A stretch of 6,853 nt of DNA, taken from assembly GCA_012799535.1 (NCBI GenBank), contig JAAZLB010000036.1, positions 1 through 6,853 of the forward strand, read 5' to 3'. The stretch's first letter is position 1. Each line of letters starts with the position of its first letter. This DNA is from Bacillota bacterium. GTDB lineage: Bacteria; Bacillota; Limnochordia; Darwinibacteriales; Darwinibacteriaceae. The notes beneath the pieces were generated by a model. It saw only the letters and a program-made list of their open reading frames with translations. It made no database searches and had not been told where the DNA came from. Below are positions 1 to 6,517 of the stretch, piece by piece. The translations under genes and the position numbers were made by a program.

Positions 1-31
1 CCTACGGCTAAACACACAAGTCACCTTCCTT
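1..31 (-). other. Possible start of a divergent gene running off the left edge
   Basis: Read on the minus strand, positions 31-21 give AAGGAAGGTGA, a good Shine-Dalgarno. It is followed by overlapping GTG codons at 17-15 and 15-13, both of which stay open to the window edge. This suggests a leftward gene begins here, making the following ~340 bp a divergent intergenic region. Only about five codons are visible, so no product can be named. The T-rich top strand (25-40) could equally be plain non-coding sequence. Confidence 0.25.
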
Positions 32-141
32 TTTTGTTTTCTACGTAAATCTAGACAACTACACCTCTTGCTCAATCACCCCTTTGTTGTGTAGTAAAGT
101 GCAAAAGATCGCAAATGTCACATTATAGTAATTAGATTTTA

Positions 142-200
142 TTTGCTAAAATCCTGCTAAAGATCGGACACTTTGCTAATTATCAGTAAAATACCTGCTA
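142..200. repeat. Imperfect direct repeat TTTGCTAA...TAAAAT(A)CCTGCTA
   Basis: TTTGCTAA occurs at 142-149 and 172-179. The longer element TAAAATCCTGCTA occurs at 147-159 and, with one extra A, as TAAAATACCTGCTA at 187-200. The two long copies are 40 bp apart, close to four helical turns, so a regulator could bind both on one face of the DNA. The second copy contains the candidate -10 hexamer. This may be an operator or a chance duplication in AT-rich sequence. Confidence 0.35.
165..192 (+). promoter_or_regulatory. Candidate sigma-A promoter for the receptor pair
   Basis: CGGACA (165-170, four of six to TTGACA) and TAAAAT (187-192, five of six to TATAAT) are separated by 16 bp. Transcription would begin near 199, giving a leader of roughly 175 nt before the first receptor. 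The -35 is weak and the surroundings are AT-rich, so this is a guess by eye. Confidence 0.3.
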
Positions 201-360
201 TGGGAGGTGTTGCATTTACAAGAAATTAAATAATACACCCTTAACTCTGCAGTAAATTGCGAAATTGTTTCCAACTTAAACAGGGATCAGCCCAATTAAT
301 GGAGAAATAGAAACCAATTTGCATGCCTCGGAAACAAATAGTGTTTTCGGTAAAAAAACA

Positions 361-366
361 GGGAGG
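361..366 (+). promoter_or_regulatory. Ribosome site that fixes the first receptor start
   Basis: GGGAGG lies 7 nt before the ATG at 374. The upstream in-frame ATG at 323 has only a GGAG 18 nt away, too far to serve. The start at 374 also gives an N-terminus ([10 protein letters not shown]) that matches the neighbouring receptor ([10 protein letters not shown]). Confidence 0.8.
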
Positions 367-373
367 TTGGGCG

Positions 374-2233
374 ATGTTTTTCAACAGAAGTATTGCAGGA
401 AAGATTGCAGCCTATGCAGCTCTTTTAGTCACCCTTAGTTCAGTAGGACTTGCCATTTTGGCCTACCACTATGGTTCTGATGCGGTAGTACAGGAGGTGG
501 AACAGGCCCTAGATATGCAAGCCCAAGAAGCTAGCCAATATTTAGCGACCATGTTGGATATGCCTCTTCAAGTTTTAGGCACATTGGCGGCACGTCCTGA
601 GTTAAAATGGATGGATTGGGGTGCACAGCGCCTAGCCCTCCGTTCGGAAATGGAGCGTCTTACCCAATTCGAAGCCTTGGGGGTGGTGTTTCCTGATGGC
701 ACCGCCCGGTATGTTAGTGGCGACTCAGAGCCCCTAGGTGATCGGGAATATGTGCAAAGGGCCTTTGCAGGTGAGGCTAATGTTTCAGATCCCCTTGTTA
801 ATCAGGAGACTGGTGAACGGGTACTTATGTTCGCTAGTCCTATCATTAATAATGATGTGGTAGGGGGGGTGTTAATTGGTCGAGTGAATGCCTCTTTGCT
901 CCTTGACCTTACAGATCGTTTAGGTTTTGGACAAAGTGGTTGGGCTTTTCTAATTGGTGAAGATGGTAGTCTTTACGCCCATCCTGATCGGGAAGCGGTT
1001 GAGGCTAGTATTTCTGTTTACGATAATACTGGTGCCTATGGTGATCTCGGTAAGGCTATACAAGGTTTAGGCGGAGATCATACGGGAGTTATTCATTATA
1101 AGATTGCCGATGGAAAACCGCGGATGGCTGGCCTTGCCCAGGTACCTTCTACTGGTTGGACTATTGCTGTTGGTGCCTTGCAAGAGGATATTCTCGGTAA
1201 CGTCCGTCGTTTAAGAACTATTCTATTTATAGCTACAGCTGGTCTCGTTGCCTTCAGTATAGTTATTTTTATTTATATAGGAAAGAAAATTGCCCTACCT
1301 ATCCAGGCGGTGCAAGAGGGGGTTGAGAGTTTAGCCCGTGGTGATCTCAGCCATATCGTGGAAATTGCATCCCGGGATGAGGTGGGAGTCTTGGCTGGTG
1401 CCTATAGGGAAACAATCCATAACCTCCGGGAGATCATTAGCGCAGTGATAGAGTCCACCAAACGGCTTTCCACTACGGGGCAAGAAATTGCCTCCACTGC
1501 AGAGGAGGTTAGTGCTTCCGTCCAAGAAGTGGCAAGCACTACGAACAGCTTTTCTTCCCAATTGGATGATATGAATCAAGCAGCCCAAAACGTCACTGAG
1601 TCAGTTCATCGTGTTGCTGAACGGGCTAATGTTGGTGGTGAAGCCATCGGCGATATTGTAACCCAAATTACTGCACTGAGGGATGACACCCAGAAGCTAG
1701 CTGATGAGGTGGCTCAGTTAGGTGCATTATCTGGAGAAATAGGTCAAATTGTCAATGTGATTACCAACATTGCGGATCAAACTAATCTCTTGGCCCTGAA
1801 TGCGGCCATCGAAGCTGCCCGCGCTGGCGAACACGGTCGAGGATTCGCAGTTGTAGCAGATGAAGTGCGGAGCCTGGCAGAACAATCCGCCCGTGCCACT
1901 TCTGATATTACAGGTTTAATTAGCCAGATTCAGTCAGGTATTGACTCTACTGTGCACGGTATGCAACAGAGCGCCAGTCAAGCCTCTGACTCTTTGGTCA
2001 ATGTCAACGAAAGTGGTGCTTTGCTTAACGACATCCTGCAATCGGTCACGGGGATTGTGGATCAGGTTGAGGCGATCTCCCACGGTCTCGAGGCAGTCAA
2101 TTCATCGGGACACGAAATTGCAAGTGCTACAGAAGAACAGGCTGCTGCTATTGCTCAGTTAGCCAACTCTTCCCAGGATCTAATGTCCATGGGGGCACAG
2201 CTAAGGAGCATGATGGATCAGTTCAGACTCTAA
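374..2233 (+). CDS. Methyl-accepting chemotaxis protein with double Cache sensor (receptor 1)
   Basis: This is a 619-residue inner-membrane chemoreceptor that should signal to CheA/CheW. A short cytoplasmic N-terminus precedes TM1 (about residues 9-30). An extracytoplasmic dCache-type sensor follows (about 35-275), with a D-R-E-Y motif at 123-126 and a membrane-proximal module carrying [20 protein letters not shown]2 is at about 282-303, then HAMP (about 304-357, with [10 protein letters not shown]), then the coiled-coil signalling hairpin to the C-terminus. The conserved hairpin tip ([20 protein letters not shown], around E480) is intact. Likely methylation helices include [15 protein letters not shown] and [13 protein letters not shown]. 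There is no CheR/CheB-tethering pentapeptide; the protein ends QFRL. The start at 374 is chosen over 323 on ribosome-site spacing and paralogue alignment. The ligand is unknown, and the R-x-W-Y pattern of amino-acid dCache sensors is not seen. A second receptor follows after 12 bp, probably in the same transcript. Confidence 0.95.
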   Translation: MFFNRSIAGKIAAYAALLVTLSSVGLAILAYHYGSDAVVQEVEQALDMQAQEASQYLATMLDMPLQVLGTLAARPELKWMDWGAQRLALRSEMERLTQFEALGVVFPDGTARYVSGDSEPLGDREYVQRAFAGEANVSDPLVNQETGERVLMFASPIINNDVVGGVLIGRVNASLLLDLTDRLGFGQSGWAFLIGEDGSLYAHPDREAVEASISVYDNTGAYGDLGKAIQGLGGDHTGVIHYKIADGKPRMAGLAQVPSTGWTIAVGALQEDILGNVRRLRTILFIATAGLVAFSIVIFIYIGKKIALPIQAVQEGVESLARGDLSHIVEIASRDEVGVLAGAYRETIHNLREIISAVIESTKRLSTTGQEIASTAEEVSASVQEVASTTNSFSSQLDDMNQAAQNVTESVHRVAERANVGGEAIGDIVTQITALRDDTQKLADEVAQLGALSGEIGQIVNVITNIADQTNLLALNAAIEAARAGEHGRGFAVVADEVRSLAEQSARATSDITGLISQIQSGIDSTVHGMQQSASQASDSLVNVNESGALLNDILQSVTGIVDQVEAISHGLEAVNSSGHEIASATEEQAAAIAQLANSSQDLMSMGAQLRSMMDQFRL

Positions 2234-2237
2234 ACCG

Positions 2238-2244
2238 AAGGGGG
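2238..2244 (+). promoter_or_regulatory. Ribosome site of receptor 2, pointing to a GTG start at 2252
   Basis: AAGGGGG ends only 1 nt before the ATG at 2246 but 7 nt before the in-frame GTG at 2252. The GTG start aligns exactly with the ATG of receptor 1. Initiation two codons inside the longest reading frame is therefore likely. Confidence 0.55.
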
Positions 2245-2245
2245 A

Positions 2246-4132
2246 ATGCCTGTGTTCTGGAAACGGAGTATTGCTGGTAAGATTAGTGCTTATGCAGTCT
2301 TAGTAATCTTAGTTATTTCTGGGGGCTTGGGACTGCTTGCCTATTACTATGGGACCGCAGCGGTAGTAGCGGAGGTAGAACGTTCTTTAGAGTTGCAAGC
2401 TCAAGAGGCAAGTCGCTATGTGGCGACCACTATTGATCATCATTTCGAAATTCTTACCATGATTGCATCCCAGCCTGATATGAAATGGATGGACTGGAGT
2501 GGTCAACGTTTCTTATTGCGCAACGAATTAGAACGCTTGGAAGAGTTTGAGGCCTTTGGTGTAGTTAGTCCTAGTGGTTATACTAGATATAGTGATAGTA
2601 ACACTGAAGAGTTGGGCGATCTAGAGTGTGTGCAAAAGGCTTTTTTGGGCGAACCGAACATCTCCGAACTATTTATTGATGAAGCGAGCGGCGAACCAAT
2701 ATTAATGTACGCTGTCCCAATTTGGAACGCGGATGTTGGTGGAGGCCAGGCGGAAAGGGTTGTGGGAGTGTTTGTGGCAAAACGCGCCGGAATCTCCCTC
2801 AATGACCTTACGGATCAACTTGGATTTGGCGATAGTGGTTGGTCGTATCTTTTAGGGAAAGATGGTACCATTTATGCTTACCCAGATCGCGACTTGGTAT
2901 TGAGCCAAGTTAATGTTTATGATTCACAAGGACCTTTAGCTAGTATTGGTAAGGCCCTCAAAACCTCGAACAATCCCACTCAAGGTATTATTCGGTATCA
3001 GCTATTTGGACGGGACACTTGCATGGTTGGGCTAGCCCCTGTTCCTGGAACGGGCTGGACCATGGCCATAGGGGCCTTAGAAAAAGAGGTTTTAGGTAAT
3101 GTTCATCGTTTAGGATTGATTCTGCTTCTAGCTTCGTTAGGCTTTGTAGTAGCCGGTGGCTTGCTCTTTGCCTTTGCTGGCAAACGGATTGCTACTCCCT
3201 TGAAACGGGTACAGGCTGCAGTTGAGGCTTTGGCGGAAGGTGACTTAACCCAGATTATAGAGATTAACACTAGTGATGAGGTAGGGATAGTGGCCGATGC
3301 TGTGCACCAAACAGCTGAAAACCTCCGGCAAATCCTAGGTGGAGTGTTCGCTTCTACAGAGGATTTGGCTATGATCAGTCAAGAAATGTCCGCGAATACC
3401 CAAGAAGTCAGCGCTTCTATTGAGGAAGTGGCTAGCACTACTAATATCTTTTCCAGTCAATTAGATGCCATGAATACTAATGCCCAGGCTATGACCACCT
3501 CGGTAGCAGAAGTGTCTAACAAGGCCATGGCAGGAGAAGAGGCTATAGCAGAGATTATTAGTCAGATTACCGATCTTGGTACAAGTATCCAATCTTTGGC
3601 GGAAGAAGCTGCGCAGTTGGGTCAGATCTCCGATCAAGTAGGTAGTATTGTTAACGTGATTACGGAAATTGCGGAGCAAACCAATCTATTAGCCCTCAAT
3701 GCAGCTATTGAAGCAGCTCGTGCCGGTGAGCACGGACGTGGATTCGCAGTAGTCGCGGATGAAGTTCGTAACCTCGCTGAGCAATCTGCTAAGGCTACAG
3801 GGGATATTACTGAGTTAATCCGTCAAATTCAAGGTGGGGTAGATTCAACTGTAGCAGGCATGCAACGGGGCACTAACCAGGCGGAGCAGTCTCTTTTAAG
3901 TGTGAATGAGAGTGGCGTTCTTTTGCGAGAAATTTTAGAATCAATATCAGGAATTGTGACCCAAGTTGCAGAGATTTCTATAGGGCTTGAACAGGTGAAT
4001 ACTGCGGGACATGATATTGCCAGTGCCACTGAAGAGCAGGCCGCTTCTATGGCGGAAATGGCTGGTTCGGCCCAAACACTAGATGAAATGGCGACCCATT
4101 TGCAACAGCTGGTTTCTCGATTTACGTTGTAG
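2246..4132 (+). CDS. Methyl-accepting chemotaxis protein with double Cache sensor (receptor 2)
   Basis: This is a tandem paralogue of the preceding receptor: 628 residues from ATG 2246, or 626 from the better-spaced GTG 2252. The architecture is the same: TM1 (about 10-32), dCache-type sensor (about 37-284), TM2 (about 290-312), HAMP (about 313-366) and a full signalling hairpin with an intact [20 protein letters not shown] tip. Methylation-type helices [11 protein letters not shown] and [13 protein letters not shown] are present, and there is no C-terminal pentapeptide. The sensor differs from receptor 1 by a seven-residue insertion (GGGQAER, about 165-171) and by D-L-E-C (125-128) in place of D-R-E-Y. 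Together with many other sensor changes, this suggests altered ligand specificity. The 12-bp gap to the upstream gene implies cotranscription. The last 11 bp overlap the end of the convergent ATP-grasp gene, so there is no room for a terminator between them. Confidence 0.95.
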   Translation: MPVFWKRSIAGKISAYAVLVILVISGGLGLLAYYYGTAAVVAEVERSLELQAQEASRYVATTIDHHFEILTMIASQPDMKWMDWSGQRFLLRNELERLEEFEAFGVVSPSGYTRYSDSNTEELGDLECVQKAFLGEPNISELFIDEASGEPILMYAVPIWNADVGGGQAERVVGVFVAKRAGISLNDLTDQLGFGDSGWSYLLGKDGTIYAYPDRDLVLSQVNVYDSQGPLASIGKALKTSNNPTQGIIRYQLFGRDTCMVGLAPVPGTGWTMAIGALEKEVLGNVHRLGLILLLASLGFVVAGGLLFAFAGKRIATPLKRVQAAVEALAEGDLTQIIEINTSDEVGIVADAVHQTAENLRQILGGVFASTEDLAMISQEMSANTQEVSASIEEVASTTNIFSSQLDAMNTNAQAMTTSVAEVSNKAMAGEEAIAEIISQITDLGTSIQSLAEEAAQLGQISDQVGSIVNVITEIAEQTNLLALNAAIEAARAGEHGRGFAVVADEVRNLAEQSAKATGDITELIRQIQGGVDSTVAGMQRGTNQAEQSLLSVNESGVLLREILESISGIVTQVAEISIGLEQVNTAGHDIASATEEQAASMAEMAGSAQTLDEMATHLQQLVSRFTL

Positions 4133-5135
4133 CTAAATAGCGGGCATACGCAAGGGGCGCTTGATACACTCGTTTGAGAACGTCTAAGTCGCCCAGTTCT
4201 TTAAAAATAGCCTTCATGGGCTTACCATTTAGCTCAATGATCCAAATCTTCCCTTGCTTGTCGAGGGCGAAATCAATACTTATTTCCCCTAAGGAGCCTA
4301 AGGATTGCTCAGCAATCTGGGCTCCTTTTATGCTGATTTCTTTTACAGTTTTTGCAAGATCGGCATGGGGAAAGGCTTGCTTTAAGGCAGTTTCTCCCGG
4401 AATTATGGCCTGACTGATGTTGGTGATGTACGAATAACTTAGGGCTACTCGACTGATCAACCCAGTTACTGTCCAAAAACCTCTCTCGTCTTTTTGGACT
4501 AGGGAGCGTAAATCGAAAATCCTCCCCTCTAGAGTCGCGAAAGGGATGAATTTTTGGAGGAGATAATCTGAGGAGACAAGTTCATTGAGTTTTACCAGTA
4601 ATTCTTCGAGACTGCTATAAGAAGAAGTGGGGAATTTGGAACCTTGATGGAGGTGGTAACCGTGGTCATCTCGTCTAACTAGTAATACTTTATAGCCTAA
4701 GTGACCGCGGCGGGGCTTTACAATGAGGGCGTCATATTTTTCCAAGTAGCGAGGGACCTTCTGTGGATTGTAGGGCTCGGAGGGAGGAATAAATGGGCTT
4801 AACTCGGAGTTGACCAAAATGTCATGTAGTTTGACCTTATCAAATCGGGTGATATGGTTGAAGATCTGTTTTTGCCCAAGTATTTTTTCTAAGGAACAGA
4901 TCACCTGTGGCTTTGAGCTATAGAAACGATTATACATGGCCTTAGGTAGGGAAACCAGCTGAGAATCCCAGCTTCGTCCATTCCATACTAGGCCCTCCAC
5001 TTTTCTTGTCATCCAGTGGATCTTCTTTGGTGTAACCACAACTAAATTAACCCGTAGATCTCGCGCTACTTCTTCATATCCCGTTATGGGAGCGAAAAAA
5101 GGAGCTAGTAGCCCCACTGTCACTGTTGTTTTCAT
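4122..5135 (-). CDS. YheC/YheD-family ATP-grasp protein (spore-coat-associated type)
   Basis: This is a 337-residue soluble protein with no signal peptide or membrane segment. The C-terminal two thirds is an ATP-grasp fold. It has a lysine-containing nucleotide-binding strand, [12 protein letters not shown] (138-149), then [13 protein letters not shown] (204-216), which fits the YheC/D pattern GR.FD.R.LVQK. The metal/ATP strand carries [20 protein letters not shown] (284-303). In Bacillus subtilis YheC and YheD are linked to the spore coat, but the ligase substrate of the family is unknown. The segment after the RVA motif (231-250, [10 protein letters not shown]) lacks the small-residue/glycine loop I would expect there. 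The ATG at 5135 is preferred because GGGGGT sits 7 nt upstream; a TTG at 5150 would add five residues. The gene is convergent with receptor 2 and divergent from the small paralogue pair, which may share its developmental role. Confidence 0.88.
   Translation of the reverse strand: MKTTVTVGLLAPFFAPITGYEEVARDLRVNLVVVTPKKIHWMTRKVEGLVWNGRSWDSQLVSLPKAMYNRFYSSKPQVICSLEKILGQKQIFNHITRFDKVKLHDILVNSELSPFIPPSEPYNPQKVPRYLEKYDALIVKPRRGHLGYKVLLVRRDDHGYHLHQGSKFPTSSYSSLEELLVKLNELVSSDYLLQKFIPFATLEGRIFDLRSLVQKDERGFWTVTGLISRVALSYSYITNISQAIIPGETALKQAFPHADLAKTVKEISIKGAQIAEQSLGSLGEISIDFALDKQGKIWIIELNGKPMKAIFKELGDLDVLKRVYQAPLAYARYLATT
4291..4329 (+). terminator. Terminator-like hairpin inside the ATP-grasp gene, oriented for the receptor transcript
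   Basis: The left arm AAGGAGCC (4291-4298) pairs fully with GGCTCCTT (4320-4327). Inside it, T-A (4299-4300) can pair with T-G (4318-4319), and GATTGC (4303-4308) pairs perfectly with GCAATC (4312-4317) around a TCA loop. That is about 16 pairs with a two-base bulge. On the + strand the stem runs straight into TTTT (4326-4329); on the - strand no T-run follows. This polarity fits a terminator for the receptor genes, whose stop lies about 160 bp upstream. It encodes residues ~270-282 of the ATP-grasp protein, so chance pairing is possible. Confidence 0.5.
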
Positions 5136-5256
5136 AGTGTTTACCCCCAATTTTCCTTTTATCTATTTTATCCGCCTCTAATAGTAAAGCTATAGGAATT
5201 GAGTCTTATTTCCTTTCCTTTACTAGCACATATAGTGAATAAAGGGAGGTGAACAC
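5136..5256. promoter_or_regulatory. Divergent intergenic region between the ATP-grasp gene and the small paralogue pair
   Basis: This 121-bp gap must carry the promoters of both divergent genes. On the + strand, CATATAGT (5229-5236) matches seven of eight positions of a sigma-E-type -10 (CATACANT). GTCTTATT (5203-5210) resembles the matching -35, but the 18-bp spacing is too long, and the implied start site would fall almost on the ribosome site. TATAGT (5231-5236) could instead be a sigma-A -10, but it lacks a -35. On the - strand no convincing promoter was found. Confidence 0.3.
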
Positions 5257-5499
5257 ATGGCCAATGCATGTTGTGGTTGCCCAAGGGCATGGTCAAACTT
5301 CATTGGTGATTGGGTGTTCGTACAGGTATTAAATTCCACCATTCCGTTCGGGGACTCTCAGTGGCAATTGCGTGAGGTGGAAAGTAGTTTTATAGTCTTA
5401 AGGCGCCCAATTGGTCCATCTTGTTGGCAGCACGCAGTGGTTCGTTGCGCAGAAATTGTAGCATTAGTGGAGGCCCCCCCACCACCAATTGTGGGTTAG
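5257..5499 (+). CDS. Small Cys/Trp-containing protein of unknown family, copy 1
   Basis: I do not recognise this 80-residue protein. It has an N-terminal CCGCP cluster (5-9), then AW..FI..WVF (11-21), a QWQLR block (35-39), IVLRRP (46-51), WQHA (57-60) and LVEAP (70-74), and it ends in a proline run. There is no signal peptide or membrane helix. Alternating hydrophobic residues suggest a small beta-rich domain. About half its residues are identical to the next gene, which is good evidence that both are real and under selection. The ribosome site GGGAGGTGA is excellent, with its GGAGG core (5245-5249) 7 nt before the ATG. Five cysteines (5, 6, 8, 56, 64) could bind metal or form disulphides. 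Lying divergent to a YheC/D-type gene, it could be a spore-envelope protein, but that is inference only. A run of seven Cs (5474-5480) lies near the 3' end. Confidence 0.8.
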   Translation: MANACCGCPRAWSNFIGDWVFVQVLNSTIPFGDSQWQLREVESSFIVLRRPIGPSCWQHAVVRCAEIVALVEAPPPPIVG

Positions 5500-5521
5500 G
5501 GCAAAAAAGGAGGGAGATTTA

Positions 5522-5779
5522 ATGGGTTATCGAGATCCATGTTGTTATTGTCCTGAAGCCTGGGGTGATTTCATTGATCGTTGGGTGTTCATCTATTTAG
5601 TGAATGATGAGGACCCACTTTATGATACGCAATGGCAGCTACGTCAAGTACAAGACCGTTATATTGTGGTAAGACGGCCAGTTGTAGATTTAGGGGGCTG
5701 GCAACATGCGGCCATTCCCTGTCAGCAAATAGTCGGTTTAGTGGAAGCGCCAGCGGATAATGGTTCAGTATTGATTTAA
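5522..5779 (+). CDS. Small Cys/Trp-containing protein of unknown family, copy 2
   Basis: This 85-residue paralogue of the preceding gene starts 22 bp after its stop, and the two are probably cotranscribed. The same blocks appear in the same order: CCYCP (7-11), AW..FI..WVF (13-23), QWQLR (37-41), IVVRRP (48-53), WQHA (60-63), a conserved Cys at 67 and LVEAP (73-77). The C-terminal tail differs. It has four cysteines (7, 8, 10, 67), all with counterparts in copy 1. Copy 1 Cys56 is replaced by glycine next to a one-residue insertion. The ATG at 5522 has AAGGAGG 8 nt upstream (5507-5513) and gives an N-terminus equivalent to copy 1. A TTG at 5489 would overlap the previous gene and add 11 unmatched residues. 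I see no transmembrane or export signal, and the function is unknown. Confidence 0.8.
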   Translation: MGYRDPCCYCPEAWGDFIDRWVFIYLVNDEDPLYDTQWQLRQVQDRYIVVRRPVVDLGGWQHAAIPCQQIVGLVEAPADNGSVLI

Positions 5780-5793
5780 AGGAGAAAGATCGT

Positions 5794-5822
5794 CGAAATC
5801 CATCCTTTGCGGGTGGATTTCG
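5794..5822 (+). terminator. Stem-loop after the small paralogue pair
   Basis: CGAAATCCATCC (5794-5805) pairs with GGGTGGATTTCG (5811-5822): 12 pairs including one G-T wobble, around a five-base loop (TTTGC). It begins 14 bp after the stop codon, where a terminator is expected. The T-rich tail (TTCTTTT, 5835-5841) is displaced by 12 bp, so it is a weak or atypical intrinsic terminator, or an mRNA-stabilising hairpin. Confidence 0.5.
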
Positions 5823-5844
5823 CGTCTTCTGGCGTTCTTTTATC

Positions 5845-5874
5845 TTGACTTAAGCTATCGCCCATGGGTAAACT
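5845..5874 (+). promoter_or_regulatory. Candidate sigma-A promoter for the acetyltransferase
   Basis: TTGACT (5845-5850, five of six) is followed after 18 bp by TAAACT (5869-5874, four of six). A start site near 5881 would fall downstream of the ATG at 5864 and upstream of the ATG at 5918, supporting the shorter protein. Confidence 0.4.
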
Positions 5875-5917
5875 AAGGGCAGGACGTAATCACAATATAA
5901 GGTGGATTGGTAAATGT

Positions 5918-6517
5918 ATGTCGTTTTTCTCACAGTTTCCCGTTTTGGAGACAGAGAGATTGGTTTTGCGGCAACTGCGGTATGAAGATGGTACGGATAT
6001 TCATGCCTATTTCAATGAAGGTATGGCTAAATACTACGATTGGTTACCAAAGACGGTAGCGGAAGGAAGGGGTTTTGTCCGGTTTTTCAAAACCGGCTAT
6101 CAAGAAGAACAATCCATCAGGTGGGGTATTACTCTAAAACCCTATGATAAGGTAATAGGCACTTGTGGTTTTAGCGATTTTGACCATTTTTCCCGGGCAG
6201 AACTAGGATATGAGTTGGCAGAGCAATACTGGCATCAGGGTATCATGAATGAAGCTTTACGGGCTATTATTCCCTTTGGTTTCAAGGAAATTGAGATGCA
6301 TAGAATTCAAGCATCTGTTTTTCCTGATAATGCCGCTTCTATAAAACTTTTAGAAAAGTTAGGTTTCCAAAAAGAAGGATTACTCCGAGAATATACTTAT
6401 GTAAAGCATCGGGATGTGTGGGAGGATTGCTTGGTTCTCGCTTTGTTGAAAACTGAGTTTCCGGGCTGGGATCAAGGAGGTCAAAGCTATTCGTTGGTAC
6501 GGGATATCCATTCATAA
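5918..6517 (+). CDS. GNAT-family N-acetyltransferase, RimJ/RimL type
   Basis: This 199-residue cytoplasmic acetyltransferase uses acetyl-CoA and belongs to the Acetyltransf_3 (RimJ/RimL) branch. The N-terminal ETERLVLRQLRYED (11-24) is typical of that branch. The beta4 strand VIGTCGFSDFD (79-89) leads to the acetyl-CoA-binding stretch, about 96-113, containing LGYELAEQYWHQGIMNEA. Its Q-G-I-M-N-E replaces the more common Q-G-x-A/G-T-E loop. The motif-B helix NAASIKLLEKLGFQKEG (138-154) and the usual R.Y.....D.W.D segment (157-170) follow. The substrate cannot be told from sequence; relatives acetylate ribosomal-protein N-termini, antibiotics or small amines. The start at 5918 is preferred over ATG 5864, which has no ribosome site and would add 18 non-family residues; GGTGG at 5901-5905 is 12 nt away, rather far. 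It overlaps the start of the next gene, suggesting coupling. Confidence 0.9.
   Translation: MSFFSQFPVLETERLVLRQLRYEDGTDIHAYFNEGMAKYYDWLPKTVAEGRGFVRFFKTGYQEEQSIRWGITLKPYDKVIGTCGFSDFDHFSRAELGYELAEQYWHQGIMNEALRAIIPFGFKEIEMHRIQASVFPDNAASIKLLEKLGFQKEGLLREYTYVKHRDVWEDCLVLALLKTEFPGWDQGGQSYSLVRDIHS
6474..6480 (+). promoter_or_regulatory. Strong ribosome site inside the acetyltransferase gene
   Basis: AAGGAGG (extended to AAGGAGGTCA) is a near-perfect Shine-Dalgarno. No ATG, GTG or TTG in the downstream frame lies at a workable distance. An in-frame ATT lies 8 nt downstream at 6489. The nearest standard codon in that frame is TTG 6528, 47 nt away. Confidence 0.65.

Larger units (their letters stand above)
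32..373. other. AT-rich intergenic region before the receptor pair
   Basis: This stretch of about 340 bases holds no convincing gene. It contains a 7-bp inverted repeat (ACTACAC at 58-64, GTGTAGT at 89-95), an AAAGATCG octamer present twice (104-111 and 159-166), the direct repeats at 142-200, a candidate promoter at 165-192 and the receptor ribosome site at 361-366. A GGGAGGTG at 202-209 resembles a Shine-Dalgarno but has no normal start codon at a proper distance. I saw no known riboswitch or sigma-D (flagellar) promoter. Confidence 0.5.

Noticed and set aside
58..95. 7-bp inverted repeat with a 24-base loop as a terminator
   Set aside because: The stem is short, the loop is large and there is no adjacent T-run.
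202..255. Short leader peptide after GGGAGGTG (TTG 210 or ATT 214)
   Set aside because: The TTG is only 2 nt from the ribosome-site core and gives 7 residues. The ATT frame gives 13 residues with no recognisable regulatory pattern. Nothing supports translation.
323..373. Upstream ATG extending receptor 1 by 17 residues
   Set aside because: There is no Shine-Dalgarno at a workable distance. The extra residues (MPRKQIVF...) have no match in receptor 2, and the ATG at 374 has a well-spaced GGGAGG.
1331..1588. Minus-strand ORF inside receptor 1
   Set aside because: It is an out-of-frame shadow of the HAMP/signalling region, with no ribosome site and no recognisable protein features.
1941..2162. 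Alternative-frame + strand ORF inside receptor 1
   Set aside because: It lies entirely within the strongly conserved signalling domain and its composition is typical of an out-of-frame shadow.
2578..4029. Three minus-strand ORFs inside receptor 2 (2578-2802, 3461-3679, 3829-4029)
   Set aside because: All are antisense shadows of a well-supported gene and show no independent evidence of coding.
4174..4413. Plus-strand ORF opposite the ATP-grasp gene
   Set aside because: It is antisense to the conserved ATP-grasp strand motifs, has no ribosome site and is interrupted by the hairpin at 4291-4327.
5779..5848. Small ORF from ATC 5789 after AAAGGAG
   Set aside because: It would need an ATC start, gives only 19 residues and coincides with the stem-loop. 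The hairpin explains the sequence better.
5864..5917. ATG 5864 as acetyltransferase start
   Set aside because: It lacks a ribosome site, adds a basic stretch absent from the family and lies within a candidate promoter.
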